64,000 nucleotides of DNA from Desulfobacca acetoxidans DSM 11109 (GCF_000195295.1 NC_015388.1:2356001-2420000); one strand, 5' to 3'. Counted from the stretch's first letter, positions 1 to 9,620 are shown. Made by a program: numbers and translations. Notes: generated from the sequence alone by a model not told the origin.

Positions 1-1376
1 CTTCCCGGTTTATAGCGCATTTTAAGGTGTGCATACCGATCATATTTGGTTTTCCGGGGATTGGCGACGATCAACCGGAAATTTTCATTTTGCAGGGCCT
101 TCATGAGCTGCCAACCATAAGGCGGCATTTCCGGCGTAACATCAGCACCCAGGACCAGCACGACGTCAGCCTGAGATAATTTCTCGCAATCGCCTAACAC
201 AAAAGGAAAGCCTTTGCCTTTGGCGCCTTCCTCCAACATGAGCGGGCTGTGAAACGGCTTGCTGATTTTCTGCCGCTCCGGATTGATCCCTTCAATCTCA
301 GGCTTGCCGAAGACCTCGGCTATCCCCTCCAAGGCCCGGAGATAGTTATATCTGGCCGGGTTGTCGATCTGATTTGATCCCAAACCGACTCGGAAGAGTT
401 TCTGCAAGAGATAATTGGCTTCATTCGAGGCCCGGGGAGATCCGATGCCATAGACGGCGCCGGAACCGCTCTTGGCCATCACCTGCATCAAACCTTGTGC
501 GGCGAACTCCAACGCCTCGTCCCAGGTAGCCTCGACGAACTGTCCACCCTTCTTAATGAGAGGAGTCTTGATCCGTTCCGGCGAATTCAAGACGCCAAAA
601 CCGAAGCGACCCCGCATACAAAGGAGCGGATTCTCCGCCTCCCGGCTGACTCGCAGGACCTTGCCATCCTTGACGTTCACCTGGTAATTACAACCCCCGC
701 CGCAGAACTGGCAAATGGTCTCCGATTGCGTCATCTCCCAACTGCGGGCGCTGTACTTGAACAGCTTATTGATCAAGGCCCCGACCGGACAGACCTCAAT
801 ACAGGTGCCACAGAACTCGCAGTTCAATGGCTGCTGACCGCTGCCCAGATCCGTGAAATATCCCCGGTTCTCAAAATTAATGGCGCTGGCCCCTACCCTC
901 TCCCGACAGACGCGCACACACCGGCCGCAGGTGACGCACCGGGTGTTATAACGTTCGATGAGGGGCGATTCAACATCATTGTTTATGGGCTTACGCGCCG
1001 CTTCATAATCTACTTCGGCTATGCCAAGTTCATGCGTGAGATTCTGCAGCTCGCATTCGCCCCCTTTGTCACACCAGGGGCAATCCAGCGGGTGGTTGAC
1101 CAGCATGAATTTCACCAATTCCCGACGGATACTCTTGATCCGCTCGGAATTGGTAATAACTTCCATCCCCTCGCTCACCCTGGTGGTACAGGCGGGTTGC
1201 GGTCTGGGGGGGCCGGGCTTGACTTCCACCACGCAAATCCGGCACGAGCCGATGGCTTTGATAGCCGGATGGTAGCAGAGAAAGGGTATACGTATTCCGT
1301 TCGCCTGCGCAGCCTGGAGAATAGTTTTTCCCTCTTCCACCTGTATTGCTTTGCCATCGATCGTCAGATTGATCAT
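1..1376 (-). CDS. nuoG: NADH-quinone oxidoreductase subunit G (partial, 3' end outside window)
   Basis: Large iron-sulfur subunit of complex I; it passes electrons from NuoEF towards the membrane arm. The frame is open from the ATG at 1376 to the window edge, giving about 458 residues. It begins with a 2Fe-2S ferredoxin fold (MINLTIDGKAIQVEEGKTIL), with cysteines in FLCYHP, GSCRICVV and ACTTRV. Next come the CPWCDKGGEC segment, two 4Fe-4S motifs (CVTCGRCVRVC and CEFCGTCIEVC), and the start of a molybdopterin-oxidoreductase-like domain with ICQFCGGGCNY. It lies 46 bp after nuoD in the same operon. The C-terminal part cannot be judged. Confidence 0.95.
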   Translation of the reverse strand, partial: MINLTIDGKAIQVEEGKTILQAAQANGIRIPFLCYHPAIKAIGSCRICVVEVKPGPPRPQPACTTRVSEGMEVITNSERIKSIRRELVKFMLVNHPLDCPWCDKGGECELQNLTHELGIAEVDYEAARKPINNDVESPLIERYNTRCVTCGRCVRVCRERVGASAINFENRGYFTDLGSGQQPLNCEFCGTCIEVCPVGALINKLFKYSARSWEMTQSETICQFCGGGCNYQVNVKDGKVLRVSREAENPLLCMRGRFGFGVLNSPERIKTPLIKKGGQFVEATWDEALEFAAQGLMQVMAKSGSGAVYGIGSPRASNEANYLLQKLFRVGLGSNQIDNPARYNYLRALEGIAEVFGKPEIEGINPERQKISKPFHSPLMLEEGAKGKGFPFVLGDCEKLSQADVVLVLGADVTPEMPPYGWQLMKALQNENFRLIVANPRKTKYDRYAHLKMRYKPG

Positions 1377-1422
1377 TGTTATTTCCTAATAGTTTGACAG
1401 GTATCGGTCGTCATCGCTGTGC

Positions 1423-2613
1423 TTACCGGTCCACGTCGGCTAACACAATATCCATCGTTCCAATGAGGGCAATAATATCAGACAACAGACGCCCTTTTGC
1501 CAATATCTTGGTGGGTGACAGGTTAATAAACGACGGACCCCTGACCTTCACCCGGAATGGTTTCGGACTGCCGTCACTGATGATATAAAAGCCCAACTCG
1601 CCTTTGGGGGCCTCAATAGCATGATAAACCTCGCCCGCAGGAGGAGTCAGACCTCTTTCAATAAGCAGAAAATGATTAATTAATGCTTCAATATTGTTAT
1701 ACACCTTCTCCTTGGGAGGCAGGCTGACCGTGGGATCATCGACGTTGACCTCTCCCTCCGGCAGCTTTTCCAACACCTGCCGACAGATCCGGTTGCTCTG
1801 CACCATCTCCTCCATGCGAACCAGATAGCGGTCGTAGGTGTCGCCATTCTGTCCCAAAGGCACGACAAAGTCAAAATCCTGGTAGCTGGAATACGGCGTA
1901 TCCCGCCGAATATCCCAATCAACCCCCGAACCGCGGGCCATGGGACCGGACCAACCCCAATCGATGGCCTCTTCTCTAGTCATAATGCCCACGTCCTTGG
2001 TGCGGGCAATCCAGATGCGGTTTTTGGTTAGCAGATTGTGGTAATCCTTAATTTTTTCCGGAAAGGCCTTGACAAATTCCCAGGCCTTCTCAACAAACCC
2101 GGGCGGTAAATCTGCCGCCAAACCGCCAATCCGGAGATAGCAGGGAAAGAGCCGACCACCCCATGCCATCTCAAAGAGGTCCATGAGCTGCTCCCGTTCG
2201 CGAAAAGCAAAGAACAGAGGAGTCATGGCGCCTAAATCGTGGCCGTGGGTTCCCAGCCAGAAGAGATGGCTGGAGATCCGGGTGAACTCCGCCATGAGAA
2301 CCCGGATATACTGGGCCCGCTTAGGGACTTCGACGCCCAGCAGCTTTTCCACTGCCAGGACATAGCCCAGGTTATTGGCGGTGCCGGCCAGATAATCCAA
2401 CCTATCAGTCAGCGGCAGACACTGATGGTAGGTGCGGTTCTCGCACATCTTTTCGATACCCCGGTGCAAGTAGCCGATATCTGGGTCGGCGTTAACGATC
2501 ACTTCCCCATCCAGCTCCAACCAGACCCTGAGCACGCCGTGGGTACTGGGGTGCTGCGGACCCAGGTTCAGGAGCATGGTCTCGGTGCGAGGTGCTAATT
2601 CGGCGCTATTCAT
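1423..2613 (-). CDS. nuoD: NADH-quinone oxidoreductase subunit D
   Basis: 49-kDa-type subunit of complex I that helps form the quinone pocket and is related to the large subunit of NiFe hydrogenases. The 396-residue product carries the family signatures NLGPQHPSTHGVLR near the N-terminus, YLHRGIEKMCENRTY, and a C-terminal GELGFYIISDGSPKPFR block. The length is normal for a stand-alone NuoD, so C and D are separate here rather than fused. It follows nuoC by 12 bp and precedes nuoG by 46 bp, consistent with one transcript. Confidence 0.96.
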   Translation of the reverse strand: MNSAELAPRTETMLLNLGPQHPSTHGVLRVWLELDGEVIVNADPDIGYLHRGIEKMCENRTYHQCLPLTDRLDYLAGTANNLGYVLAVEKLLGVEVPKRAQYIRVLMAEFTRISSHLFWLGTHGHDLGAMTPLFFAFREREQLMDLFEMAWGGRLFPCYLRIGGLAADLPPGFVEKAWEFVKAFPEKIKDYHNLLTKNRIWIARTKDVGIMTREEAIDWGWSGPMARGSGVDWDIRRDTPYSSYQDFDFVVPLGQNGDTYDRYLVRMEEMVQSNRICRQVLEKLPEGEVNVDDPTVSLPPKEKVYNNIEALINHFLLIERGLTPPAGEVYHAIEAPKGELGFYIISDGSPKPFRVKVRGPSFINLSPTKILAKGRLLSDIIALIGTMDIVLADVDR

Positions 2614-2625
2614 CGTGTATACGTC

Positions 2626-3084
2626 CTAATACCCTTCTTGGGGATAATCTTTCCTTAACGGGTGATAGCCTTCACATTCCGGCGGCGTCAGAATCCGGCG
2701 CAGATCGGGATGACCGCTAAACTTGATGCCTACTAAATCGTAGGCTTCCCGCTCATGCCAGTCCGCTGTAGACCACACCGACACCACCGATGGCAGGGCC
2801 GGGGCGTCATCATTGGCACAGAATGCCTTCAACGCGATCCTATTTCGGTTCTGGTGCGAATATAAATGGTAGGTTGCCGCGAACCGGGGTGAAGCCGGGT
2901 GATAATCCACCCCCGAAACCGAGGAGAGGTATCGGAAAGACGTCTCCGGATCATCCCGCAGAAATTCACATATCTCCACCAACTTTTCCGGTTTGACCGT
3001 GACCGTAGCATCTCCCCGAAACTCATAGACGTCCACAATCTCATCGGGGAATTGAGCCTGCAATTTGTTAATGGCCATGTCCAT
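2626..3084 (-). CDS. nuoC: NADH-quinone oxidoreductase subunit C
   Basis: 30-kDa-type subunit of the peripheral arm of complex I. The 152-residue product has the conserved C-terminal block [20 protein letters not shown] followed by [17 protein letters not shown]. The first ATG (3084) overlaps the end of nuoB by 17 bp; a second in-frame ATG at 3078 (MAINKL) is equally possible. The overlap suggests translational coupling to nuoB. Confidence 0.94.
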   Translation of the reverse strand: MDMAINKLQAQFPDEIVDVYEFRGDATVTVKPEKLVEICEFLRDDPETSFRYLSSVSGVDYHPASPRFAATYHLYSHQNRNRIALKAFCANDDAPALPSVVSVWSTADWHEREAYDLVGIKFSGHPDLRRILTPPECEGYHPLRKDYPQEGY

Positions 3085-3592
3085 GCGTCCTCCTGGCCGG
3101 AATCTGATCGCGATATTTCTTCGTCAGGAATGGGTCTTTTAAGATCTTGTCGTGGAGTTTGAGGATACCATACAACAGCCCCTCAGGCCGGGGGGGGCAA
3201 CCGGGGACATATACATCCACCGGCAGATACTGGTCAATGCCCTGGACCACCGCATAGCTTCTAAATATGCCACCCGAAGAGGCACAGGCCCCCATGGCAA
3301 TTACCCACTTCGGCTCGGTCATCTGCTCGTAAATCCGGACCACCGCCGGTACCATCTTTTTCGTCACCGTGCCGGCCACGATCATCAAATCGGCCTGGCG
3401 CGGCGACGCCCGAAAAGCCTCCATCCCAAAACGGGCAATGTCATAACGGTTCGCTGCGGTCACAATCATCTCGATAGCGCAGCAGGCCAACCCAAAGGTC
3501 GCCGGCCAGAGAGAATTCTTCCGGGCCCAATCCACCATCTTCTCTAAAGAGGTCGTTAAAATATTGTTCCCTAAATGTTCTTCAATACCCAT
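3068..3592 (-). CDS. nuoB: NADH-quinone oxidoreductase subunit B
   Basis: Subunit carrying the terminal [4Fe-4S] cluster N2 of complex I. The 174-residue product has all four expected ligands: the vicinal pair C37-C38 ([10 protein letters not shown]), C103 (MGACASSGG) and C132 ([12 protein letters not shown]). It lies 106 bp downstream of nuoA and overlaps nuoC by 17 bp. Confidence 0.97.
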   Translation of the reverse strand: MGIEEHLGNNILTTSLEKMVDWARKNSLWPATFGLACCAIEMIVTAANRYDIARFGMEAFRASPRQADLMIVAGTVTKKMVPAVVRIYEQMTEPKWVIAMGACASSGGIFRSYAVVQGIDQYLPVDVYVPGCPPRPEGLLYGILKLHDKILKDPFLTKKYRDQIPARRTHGHGH

Positions 3593-3698
3593 CCCGTGTT
3601 CCTCTTTATCTTCCGCCGTCGGCAGGTCTGATTTTACACTTAACCTCCACCCTGGCAGATAGAGTGATTAAACCAGCATCATCTCTTGCCGGGATGCC

Positions 3699-4055
3699 TT
3701 ATTCCCACTGGAGGGCGCCTTTACCCCAAACATAGGCCAGGCCTACTGCCAGGACGAGAATAAAGATCCCCATTTCAATGAGGCCAAACAATCCCAGGGC
3801 CCGGTAAATCACTGCCCAGGGATAGAGAAAAATTGCTTCAATGTCGAACACCAGAAAAAACATGGCAATGACGAAAAACTTCACCGAATAACGGCTACGG
3901 GCATCTCCGGACGGAATCATGCCGCACTCGTAGGGAAGGTCCTTGACTGCCGTGTGAGTCTTCTTCCCCAAGGCCTCAGAGAGAGCCACCATCCCTACCG
4001 CCACGCCAAGGGCTATGACCAGATACACCAGAATTGGTAGATAATCGATAAGCAT
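3699..4055 (-). CDS. nuoA: NADH-quinone oxidoreductase subunit A
   Basis: Small membrane subunit of complex I with three predicted transmembrane segments: YLPILVYLVIALGVAVGMVA, then FFVIAMFFLVFDIEAIFLYP, then a C-terminal hydrophobic block. The loop between the first two carries the conserved PYECGMIPSGDARSRYSVKFF region, with the cysteine exposed in the resting enzyme of this family. At 118 residues it has normal length. It is the first membrane subunit after the nuoEF fusion, 84 bp downstream of it. Confidence 0.95.
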   Translation of the reverse strand: MLIDYLPILVYLVIALGVAVGMVALSEALGKKTHTAVKDLPYECGMIPSGDARSRYSVKFFVIAMFFLVFDIEAIFLYPWAVIYRALGLFGLIEMGIFILVLAVGLAYVWGKGALQWE

Positions 4056-4139
4056 CGCCTGTTCCTTTGTTAGCCTTTCCGGCCCTGTCTTCCTCTCGCT
4101 ACCCGGCGCTTCGCCGGCTCATCGAAGCGGCAGCCACCC

Positions 4140-5972
4140 CTATTTTTTGCACAGGGGGCAGGTCCCGTTCAAATGAGCCAGATAATCATCACGATAGCGT
4201 TCTATCGTCGTCTTGATAAAAAATATGGGACTCATGGCCAGAGCGCAGTTGGCGCTATCCGCCATTACCTGGGCTACCTTGATCATTTTATCCAGATCGG
4301 CTTCTTCTCCCCGACCATCGGCAATCTTGCAAATCAGGTCGTAGAGAATCCTGGTGCCCCGCCGACAGGGTAGACAGAAACCGCACGACTCGTGTTGGAA
4401 GAAGTAGAGGATGCACTTGACCACATCAACAATGCAGGTATCCTCATCCATGACCAGCATAGTGCCCGACCCCAGAGCACCTTCGATAGCCCCCATGGCC
4501 TTATATTCCATCGGAGTGTCGAGCTGGTCTTCGGTGATGAAGCCGAAAGAAGCACCGCCGGTCTGACAGGCCTTGAACTTCTTGCCACCCCGGATGCCGC
4601 CGCCGTATCTGTCGATCAATTCCCGCACCGTCATGCCCAGATCGGCCTCAATGACGCCGGGCTGGTTCACATGCCCAACCACCTGGAAGATCTTGGTGCC
4701 GGTAGCGTCTTCGGTGCCTTTGGCCTTATACCATTCGCCGCCTTTGCTGATAATCATCGGAATACTTGACAGCGTTTCGACATTATTGACAATACTGGGC
4801 TTGCCCCAAACACCAACCTGACCCGGAAACGGCGGTTTAACCCGCGGATTACCCCGCTTGCCCTCGATCGATTCGATCAGGGCCGTTTCTTCCCCGCATA
4901 CATAGGCGCCGCCACCGGACTGCACTTCGATGGTAAAACTGAAGTCGGAACCGAAAATATTCTTGCCCAAACAACCATTTTGCATGGCCTGATCGATGGC
5001 ATTCTGCAGACGCAGCATCGACAGATAGTATTCCCCCCGGACATAGATATACCCATGAGAGGCGCCTACCGCATAGCCGGCCAGGGCCATGCCCTCCAGC
5101 ACCCGGTGGGGATCGCCCTCCATAATATACCGGTCCTTGATTGTGCCCGGCTCACCTTCATCAGCATTGCAGACAATATACTTGGGGATAATCGGACTCG
5201 GCTGGGTAAAGGACCATTTCAACCCCGCCGGGAAACCGGCACCACCTCGACCTCGAACCCCGGCCGTCTTCACCTCATTAATGGCATCCACCTGGCTCAT
5301 CGAGGTGACGGCCTTTTTCAGCCCTTCGTAGCCGCCCTTGGCCCGATAATCATCCAAACTCATCGGATCAATCCGGTCCAGGTTGGCGAACAATACCATG
5401 TTGTCCTGATCTAACGGATACGCCAAGGGCTTAATCGTCGTGCGCGCCAGAGTGCGGTAATCTACTTCTTTCCCCGCCCGGTAGTTATCCAGGATTTCCT
5501 TGACCTTCGCACCCGTCAGATTACCAAAGACCACTTCGTTGATCTGCATGGCCGGGGCCACTTCGCATGTACCTAAACACGCCGTAAGTTCTAAGGTGAA
5601 AAGGCCATCCGAGGTTGTCCCCCCCACCTCTACTCCCAATTCTTCCTTCAGCGCCTCCAGGATATTCTCCGCCCCGTTGACATGACAGGGCGCTGATTCG
5701 CACATCCGGATAATATATCTGCCCCGGGGAGTAACAGAATACATGCTATAGAAAGTCAAAACCCCATATAGATAACCATATGGGATTTCAAGTTCTTTCG
5801 CTACCAGTTGTAAGGCCTCCAGGGGCAGCCAGTTACCACAGATATCCTGCACGGCGTGCAAGATGGGCAACACCTTCCCTTTTACCTTACCCAACTGCTG
5901 ACATACTTCTCTGATGCGCTTGACCTGTTCCGAGGTCAATTCGGCGCTTACGGGCTTTTTTAATTCCGCCAT
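4140..5972 (-). CDS. NADH-quinone oxidoreductase subunits E and F fused in one chain
   Basis: NADH-oxidising module of complex I with NuoE and NuoF in one 610-residue polypeptide. Residues ~1-165 are a thioredoxin-like NuoE domain with 2Fe-2S ligands C91, C96 (CESAPC) and C132, C136 (CLGTC). The rest is NuoF, with the NADH/FMN motif GRGGAGFPAGLKW near residue 240 and the N3 [4Fe-4S] motif ESCGFCLPCR near 530 plus a fourth cysteine near 576. I chose the ATG at 5972 (MAELKK); a TTG start 20 codons further upstream is open but has no ribosome site. The chain ends in an extra CPLC pair. It is the first complex I gene of the visible operon. Confidence 0.95.
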   Translation of the reverse strand: MAELKKPVSAELTSEQVKRIREVCQQLGKVKGKVLPILHAVQDICGNWLPLEALQLVAKELEIPYGYLYGVLTFYSMYSVTPRGRYIIRMCESAPCHVNGAENILEALKEELGVEVGGTTSDGLFTLELTACLGTCEVAPAMQINEVVFGNLTGAKVKEILDNYRAGKEVDYRTLARTTIKPLAYPLDQDNMVLFANLDRIDPMSLDDYRAKGGYEGLKKAVTSMSQVDAINEVKTAGVRGRGGAGFPAGLKWSFTQPSPIIPKYIVCNADEGEPGTIKDRYIMEGDPHRVLEGMALAGYAVGASHGYIYVRGEYYLSMLRLQNAIDQAMQNGCLGKNIFGSDFSFTIEVQSGGGAYVCGEETALIESIEGKRGNPRVKPPFPGQVGVWGKPSIVNNVETLSSIPMIISKGGEWYKAKGTEDATGTKIFQVVGHVNQPGVIEADLGMTVRELIDRYGGGIRGGKKFKACQTGGASFGFITEDQLDTPMEYKAMGAIEGALGSGTMLVMDEDTCIVDVVKCILYFFQHESCGFCLPCRRGTRILYDLICKIADGRGEEADLDKMIKVAQVMADSANCALAMSPIFFIKTTIERYRDDYLAHLNGTCPLCKK

Positions 5973-6222
5973 GGTTGCTAGCCTCAAGCTCAAGATGTCA
6001 TTTAGGAATAAATGAAAAAATCCACAAAGCAAAATCCTACTTTTCCGCTTCAGCCATAATCCATGATGTTTTTATAATGCGCCAGGGCTGTTTGTCAAGC
6101 ATAATTTGTGACAGAAATATTTTTTCCCTGACCCCTCTAAATTCATCGGTTTATGAAGCCGGGCTCGTGGCCCCTCCTGTTTGGTATATGTTCAAAATAT
6201 TCTAAGTATCGCAATCTTAAAG

Positions 6223-6336
6223 TTATTTAAGAAGATATCGGTCAATGGCCGCAGATAGTCGCGCCACTGCTTCTCCACGATCTCCAGGCTGTTCCCTGCG
6301 GACCGGGTAATAGAGGCAACCGCGATCCAACTTCAC
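6223..6336 (-). CDS. possible short ORF or gene remnant upstream of nuoEF
   Basis: A GTG at 6336 opens a 37-codon frame reading MKLDRGCLYYPVRREQ, then an acidic stretch, ending in AAIDRYLLK. The amino-acid composition looks protein-like for this genome, but there is no ribosome site and a stop lies a few codons upstream. It is transcribed towards nuoEF. It may be the C-terminal remnant of a decayed gene or a chance frame; I recognise no family. Confidence 0.25.
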   Translation of the reverse strand: MKLDRGCLYYPVRREQPGDRGEAVARLSAAIDRYLLK

Positions 6337-6375
6337 CTGGTTAGATATTTTACGGTATTATTTTGATTGAATATT

Positions 6376-6384
6376 TGCTATAAT
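6376..6384 (+). promoter_or_regulatory. predicted extended -10 promoter for the FBP aldolase/phosphatase gene
   Basis: TGCTATAAT is a perfect extended -10 element (TG-N-TATAAT). It lies about 128 bp upstream of the ATG at 6512 in an AT-rich stretch. No good -35 at 17 bp is present, which is typical for extended -10 promoters. Confidence 0.45.
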
Positions 6385-6511
6385 AGGAAACTATCTCATA
6401 CATAATCCCACTCTTGTCGCCTGCACCTCGGTCTTTTCCATCGGCATCTATAAGCCTGTATTATTGGGTGATTTTTCGTCAGCAGTAAATATTTACCAAG
6501 AGGAGAAGAAC

Positions 6512-7615
6512 ATGGCAGACAAAATTACCCTGAGCGTGATCAAAGCCGATGTCGGCGGCTACGTGGGGCATTGCGCCATGCACGGCGAGCTGATTTTGGA
6601 GGCCAGCCGTCATTTAGATGATGCCCGCAGCCAGGGAGTCCTCGTTGACTACCACGTCACCGCCTGTGGTGATGACCTGGAACTCATCATGACCCACTCT
6701 CATGGCGTTGATAATCGGGATGTCCATCATCTCGCCTGGGAGGTCTTTGAGGCCTGCACCGAAGTCGCCAAAAAATTAAAGCTCTACGGCGCCGGACAGG
6801 ACCTGCTGAGCCACGCTTTTTCCGGCAATGTCAGAGGCATGGGTCCGGGCGTGGCAGAAATGGAGTTTGTCGAGCGCGAGTCTGAGCCCATCGTTATCTT
6901 TATGGCTGATAAGACATCGGCCGGGGCCTGGAATTTGCCCCTCTACAAGATTTTCGCCGATCCATTTAATACCGCCGGTCTGGTCATCGCTCCCACTCTG
7001 CATGCAGGTTTTCGCTACGAAGTCCATGACGTTAAAGGTCATCAGAAAATATTATTCAGCACTCCGGAGGAACTCTATGATCTCCTGGTTTTTATCGGCG
7101 CCACCGGACGTTATCTAGTAAAAGCGGTCTATACCAAAGACGGGGAAATAGCCGCCGTCTCCTCTACCGAGCGACTGGCTCTAATTGCCGGAAAATACGT
7201 CGGTAAGGATGATCCGGTCTGTGTCGTCCGCTGCCAGGGAAAGTTTCCCGCCGTCGGAGAGGTTGTGGAACCCTTTTCCATGCCCCACATCGTCGAGGGC
7301 TGGATGCGCGGCTCTCATTACGGCCCCCTCATGCCGGTCCCGTTATCACAGGCCCGTCCCACCCGATTCGATGGCCCTCCCCGAGTTATATGCTTGGGTT
7401 TCCAACTGGCTAACGGCCACCTCGTTGGCCCCTGCGATATTTTTGATGATCCCAGCTTTAATGAAGCCCGCCGCCTCTGCAATGTCATTGCCGACCACCT
7501 GCGCCGCCACGGCCCCTTTGAACCGCATCGCCTGCCCATGGACGAAATGGAATATACCACGCTGCCCCAGGTGATGGCCAAGCTACAGGACCGTTGGCAA
7601 CCTCTGGAAAACTAG
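6512..7615 (+). CDS. fructose-1,6-bisphosphate aldolase/phosphatase (class V, archaeal type)
   Basis: Bifunctional gluconeogenic enzyme that condenses triose phosphates to fructose-1,6-bisphosphate and dephosphorylates it to fructose-6-phosphate. The 367-residue product has the family N-terminus with metal-binding DVGGYVGH at residues ~12-19, GDDLELIMTH near 58, and YGAGQDLL. The start at 6512 is set by AAGAGGAGAAGAAC just before the ATG; an in-frame ATG at 6464 is rejected. The family is typical of archaea and early-branching or anaerobic bacteria. The gene stands alone between divergent nuo and the TrmO-like gene. Confidence 0.93.
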   Translation: MADKITLSVIKADVGGYVGHCAMHGELILEASRHLDDARSQGVLVDYHVTACGDDLELIMTHSHGVDNRDVHHLAWEVFEACTEVAKKLKLYGAGQDLLSHAFSGNVRGMGPGVAEMEFVERESEPIVIFMADKTSAGAWNLPLYKIFADPFNTAGLVIAPTLHAGFRYEVHDVKGHQKILFSTPEELYDLLVFIGATGRYLVKAVYTKDGEIAAVSSTERLALIAGKYVGKDDPVCVVRCQGKFPAVGEVVEPFSMPHIVEGWMRGSHYGPLMPVPLSQARPTRFDGPPRVICLGFQLANGHLVGPCDIFDDPSFNEARRLCNVIADHLRRHGPFEPHRLPMDEMEYTTLPQVMAKLQDRWQPLEN

Positions 7616-7628
7616 GTTAAAACAGCAT

Positions 7629-7672
7629 CAGGTCTTGTCCTGGAACTTCCCGGAAGGCTATGACAAGACCTG
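7629..7672 (+). terminator. stem-loop after the FBPase gene
   Basis: An 11-bp inverted repeat (CAGGTCTTGTC and GACAAGACCTG) lies 13 bp after the stop codon, with an inner CTTCCCGGAAG palindrome in the loop. No T-run follows, so it may stop or protect the transcript rather than act as a classic intrinsic terminator. From 7673 to 8025 I see only AT-rich DNA and a short AACCGGAAACCG repeat near 7882. Confidence 0.4.
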
Positions 7673-8025
7673 GTTCAAAGTCCTACTGTCATTAGTTATC
7701 CATAATAAACGTGGCATATCAGTAGCTTAGTCTAATACGCTAATTGTCATTCTTAATAACTATCTTTGATTTATCGAATTTACAGAATTTCTCATCAATC
7801 CCTCTTCCCTTCACCCCCTTCTCTCTCCCCTTTTATTGATTGCGCCGGCCTCCAGCCTGTGTCGCAGTTATTTTCTGGTCAACAACCGGAAACCGAAAAC
7901 TTTACCTCGAATGACAGATATGCCATTTTACAAGCAGTGCGAGACTGAAATATGATATGATGAAGCGGGTGGCGGAAATGACCCATGCTGGTTGCCGACT
8001 CTCAGCCGACAGAGAGGTATCTGTT

Positions 8026-8628
8026 ATGGAAAGAAACTCAGAGTTTTTTAACTGTAAAGAAGCCATTGCCGGCCCCGTTCCGAGATCATTCCGGCAGACC
8101 TTGATATCTCTGGCCGCAGGGATGTTCCTTCTGCTAGCCTGTCTGGGCGGGTCGGACCGACAGCCCGCCTGGGGCCAGGAAAAATCCAATGGAGGCGCCG
8201 TGATGTCGCAGATTACGATCAATCCTGTCGGCCGGGTAGAACGGCGGGGAGAAAAGATCTTTGTAGTGGTGAAACCAGATTACGCTGAATCTTTGGATGG
8301 CCTAGAGGGCTTTTCTCACCTCTGGGTGATCTATTGGTTCCATGGCAACGATACGCCTGAGAAACGACGTACTTTGAAGGTCCATCCGCGCGGGAACCCG
8401 GCCAATCCCCTTACCGGCGTCTTTGCCACCCGTTCCCCGGCCCGCCCCAACCTGATCGGCATGGATGCCTGCCGACTGATCAAACGTGATGGCAACCGGC
8501 TTGAGGTAGAAGGTCTGGCGGCCTGGGACGAAACGCCGGTGATCGACCTGAAACCCTACCTGCCGCAGATTGACTCACCCGCCAACACCACCATCCCGAA
8601 ATGGGCCCGTTCCATTCCTCCAAGATAA
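8026..8628 (+). CDS. TrmO/TsaA-domain protein with possible lipoprotein signal
   Basis: The C-terminal ~135 residues are a TsaA/TrmO (UPF0066) domain. In the family this is a SAM-dependent methyltransferase acting on N6-threonylcarbamoyladenosine in tRNA. Signatures are INPVGRVE, LEGFSHLWVIYWFH and FATRSPARPNLIGM. The frame also encodes an N-terminal extension with basic residues and the hydrophobic run ISLAAGMFLLLACLGG, which looks like a lipoprotein signal with a Cys at 39. There are two plausible starts: 8026 (MERNSEFF, weak GAGAGG site) and 8203 (MSQITINPV, strong GGAGG 7 bp upstream), the latter giving a 141-residue cytosolic enzyme. Location is therefore uncertain. Confidence 0.78.
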   Translation: MERNSEFFNCKEAIAGPVPRSFRQTLISLAAGMFLLLACLGGSDRQPAWGQEKSNGGAVMSQITINPVGRVERRGEKIFVVVKPDYAESLDGLEGFSHLWVIYWFHGNDTPEKRRTLKVHPRGNPANPLTGVFATRSPARPNLIGMDACRLIKRDGNRLEVEGLAAWDETPVIDLKPYLPQIDSPANTTIPKWARSIPPR

Positions 8629-8678
8629 TAGAGGAATACTAAGGCTTCTTCTCGCTCTATTGTGAGGTTAGAAACTAC

Positions 8679-9524
8679 ATGTGCGAATTCTGTCTGCAGC
8701 ACGGCGAAGGCAAGAAATGGTATCTGCAGGCCAAAAACTACGCCGATGACCTGCTCAGCGACCTGCGTCGACGCCGTTTTATCAAGAAATTTCTCTCCGA
8801 CCCCGAGGCCCTGGCCCGAGACGTACGCAACCTCGAACGCCTGGAGAAGGCGCCGACTTTTATTCGAAATATCATGAGCCGGACTATAACCCGCAAAATG
8901 CAGCAGGTTCATTTCGGCCAGATAGTCCCCATCGAAGACATCGAGCAGATTTTCGGGTTTGTGAACAGCATTATCAGGGTAGCCTGTATCTGCCGCCAGG
9001 CCTCGCTCGGCCAGGAAAAGCGTTATTGCTACGGGATCAGTCTCCAGCCCGAGGGGGGGAGGTTTGCCGAAATCTTGCGGGAACTTGATGGCAGCTATTT
9101 ATTCGGCCCCGAGAATACGGGACTGGAAGTACTCACCCGAGAAGAGGCCATCGCCGCCTTTCACGCCCATGAGCAGGAAGGACTGTGTCACAGCGTCTGG
9201 ACCTTCCATACGCCTTTCATCGGCGGCATCTGCAACTGCGACCGCTCCGACTGCCTGGCGATGCGTTGTACCATAACCCATGCAGTGCCGGTGATGTTTC
9301 GCGGCGAATACATTGCCCAGGTCGACCCGGATCGGTGCGTCGGCTGCCGCGAGTGCCTGCGGTTCTGCCAGTTCGAGGCCATGACCTACAGCACCGCCGA
9401 TCAAAAAACGGTGATTGACCCGCGGCGTTGTTATGGCTGCGGCGTCTGCCGCTCCGGATGCCCCGAGGAGGCAATCCAGCTTGTCGACCGCATCAGTGTG
9501 GCCGCGGCGGCGAATCTTTGGTAG
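8679..9524 (+). CDS. cysteine-rich protein with C-terminal double [4Fe-4S] ferredoxin domain
   Basis: The 281-residue product ends with two clear 4Fe-4S motifs: CVGCRECLRFC followed later by CYGCGVCRSGCP. It starts with MCEFC and has other cysteine clusters (ACICRQ near 103, ICNCDRSDC near 187) that could bind another cluster or a metal. The N-terminal region is basic and helical with no signal peptide, so an electron-transfer role in the cytoplasm is likely. It follows the TrmO-like gene by 50 bp. I do not recognise a specific family; the partner enzyme is unknown. Confidence 0.85.
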   Translation: MCEFCLQHGEGKKWYLQAKNYADDLLSDLRRRRFIKKFLSDPEALARDVRNLERLEKAPTFIRNIMSRTITRKMQQVHFGQIVPIEDIEQIFGFVNSIIRVACICRQASLGQEKRYCYGISLQPEGGRFAEILRELDGSYLFGPENTGLEVLTREEAIAAFHAHEQEGLCHSVWTFHTPFIGGICNCDRSDCLAMRCTITHAVPVMFRGEYIAQVDPDRCVGCRECLRFCQFEAMTYSTADQKTVIDPRRCYGCGVCRSGCPEEAIQLVDRISVAAAANLW

Positions 9525-9620
9525 GAAATAACACCTTTCAGAATGACCGGGAAGTGGAAGATGTTTTTTGCCAGAGCCTTTGATAACTCCTGAAAACCAA
9601 AAGAATGGAGAGGAGCTGAA

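Noticed and set aside
495-1397. Long plus-strand frame of 300 codons
   Set aside because: It is antisense to nuoG, whose Fe-S motifs and codon use are clear; the plus frame has no recognisable domain.
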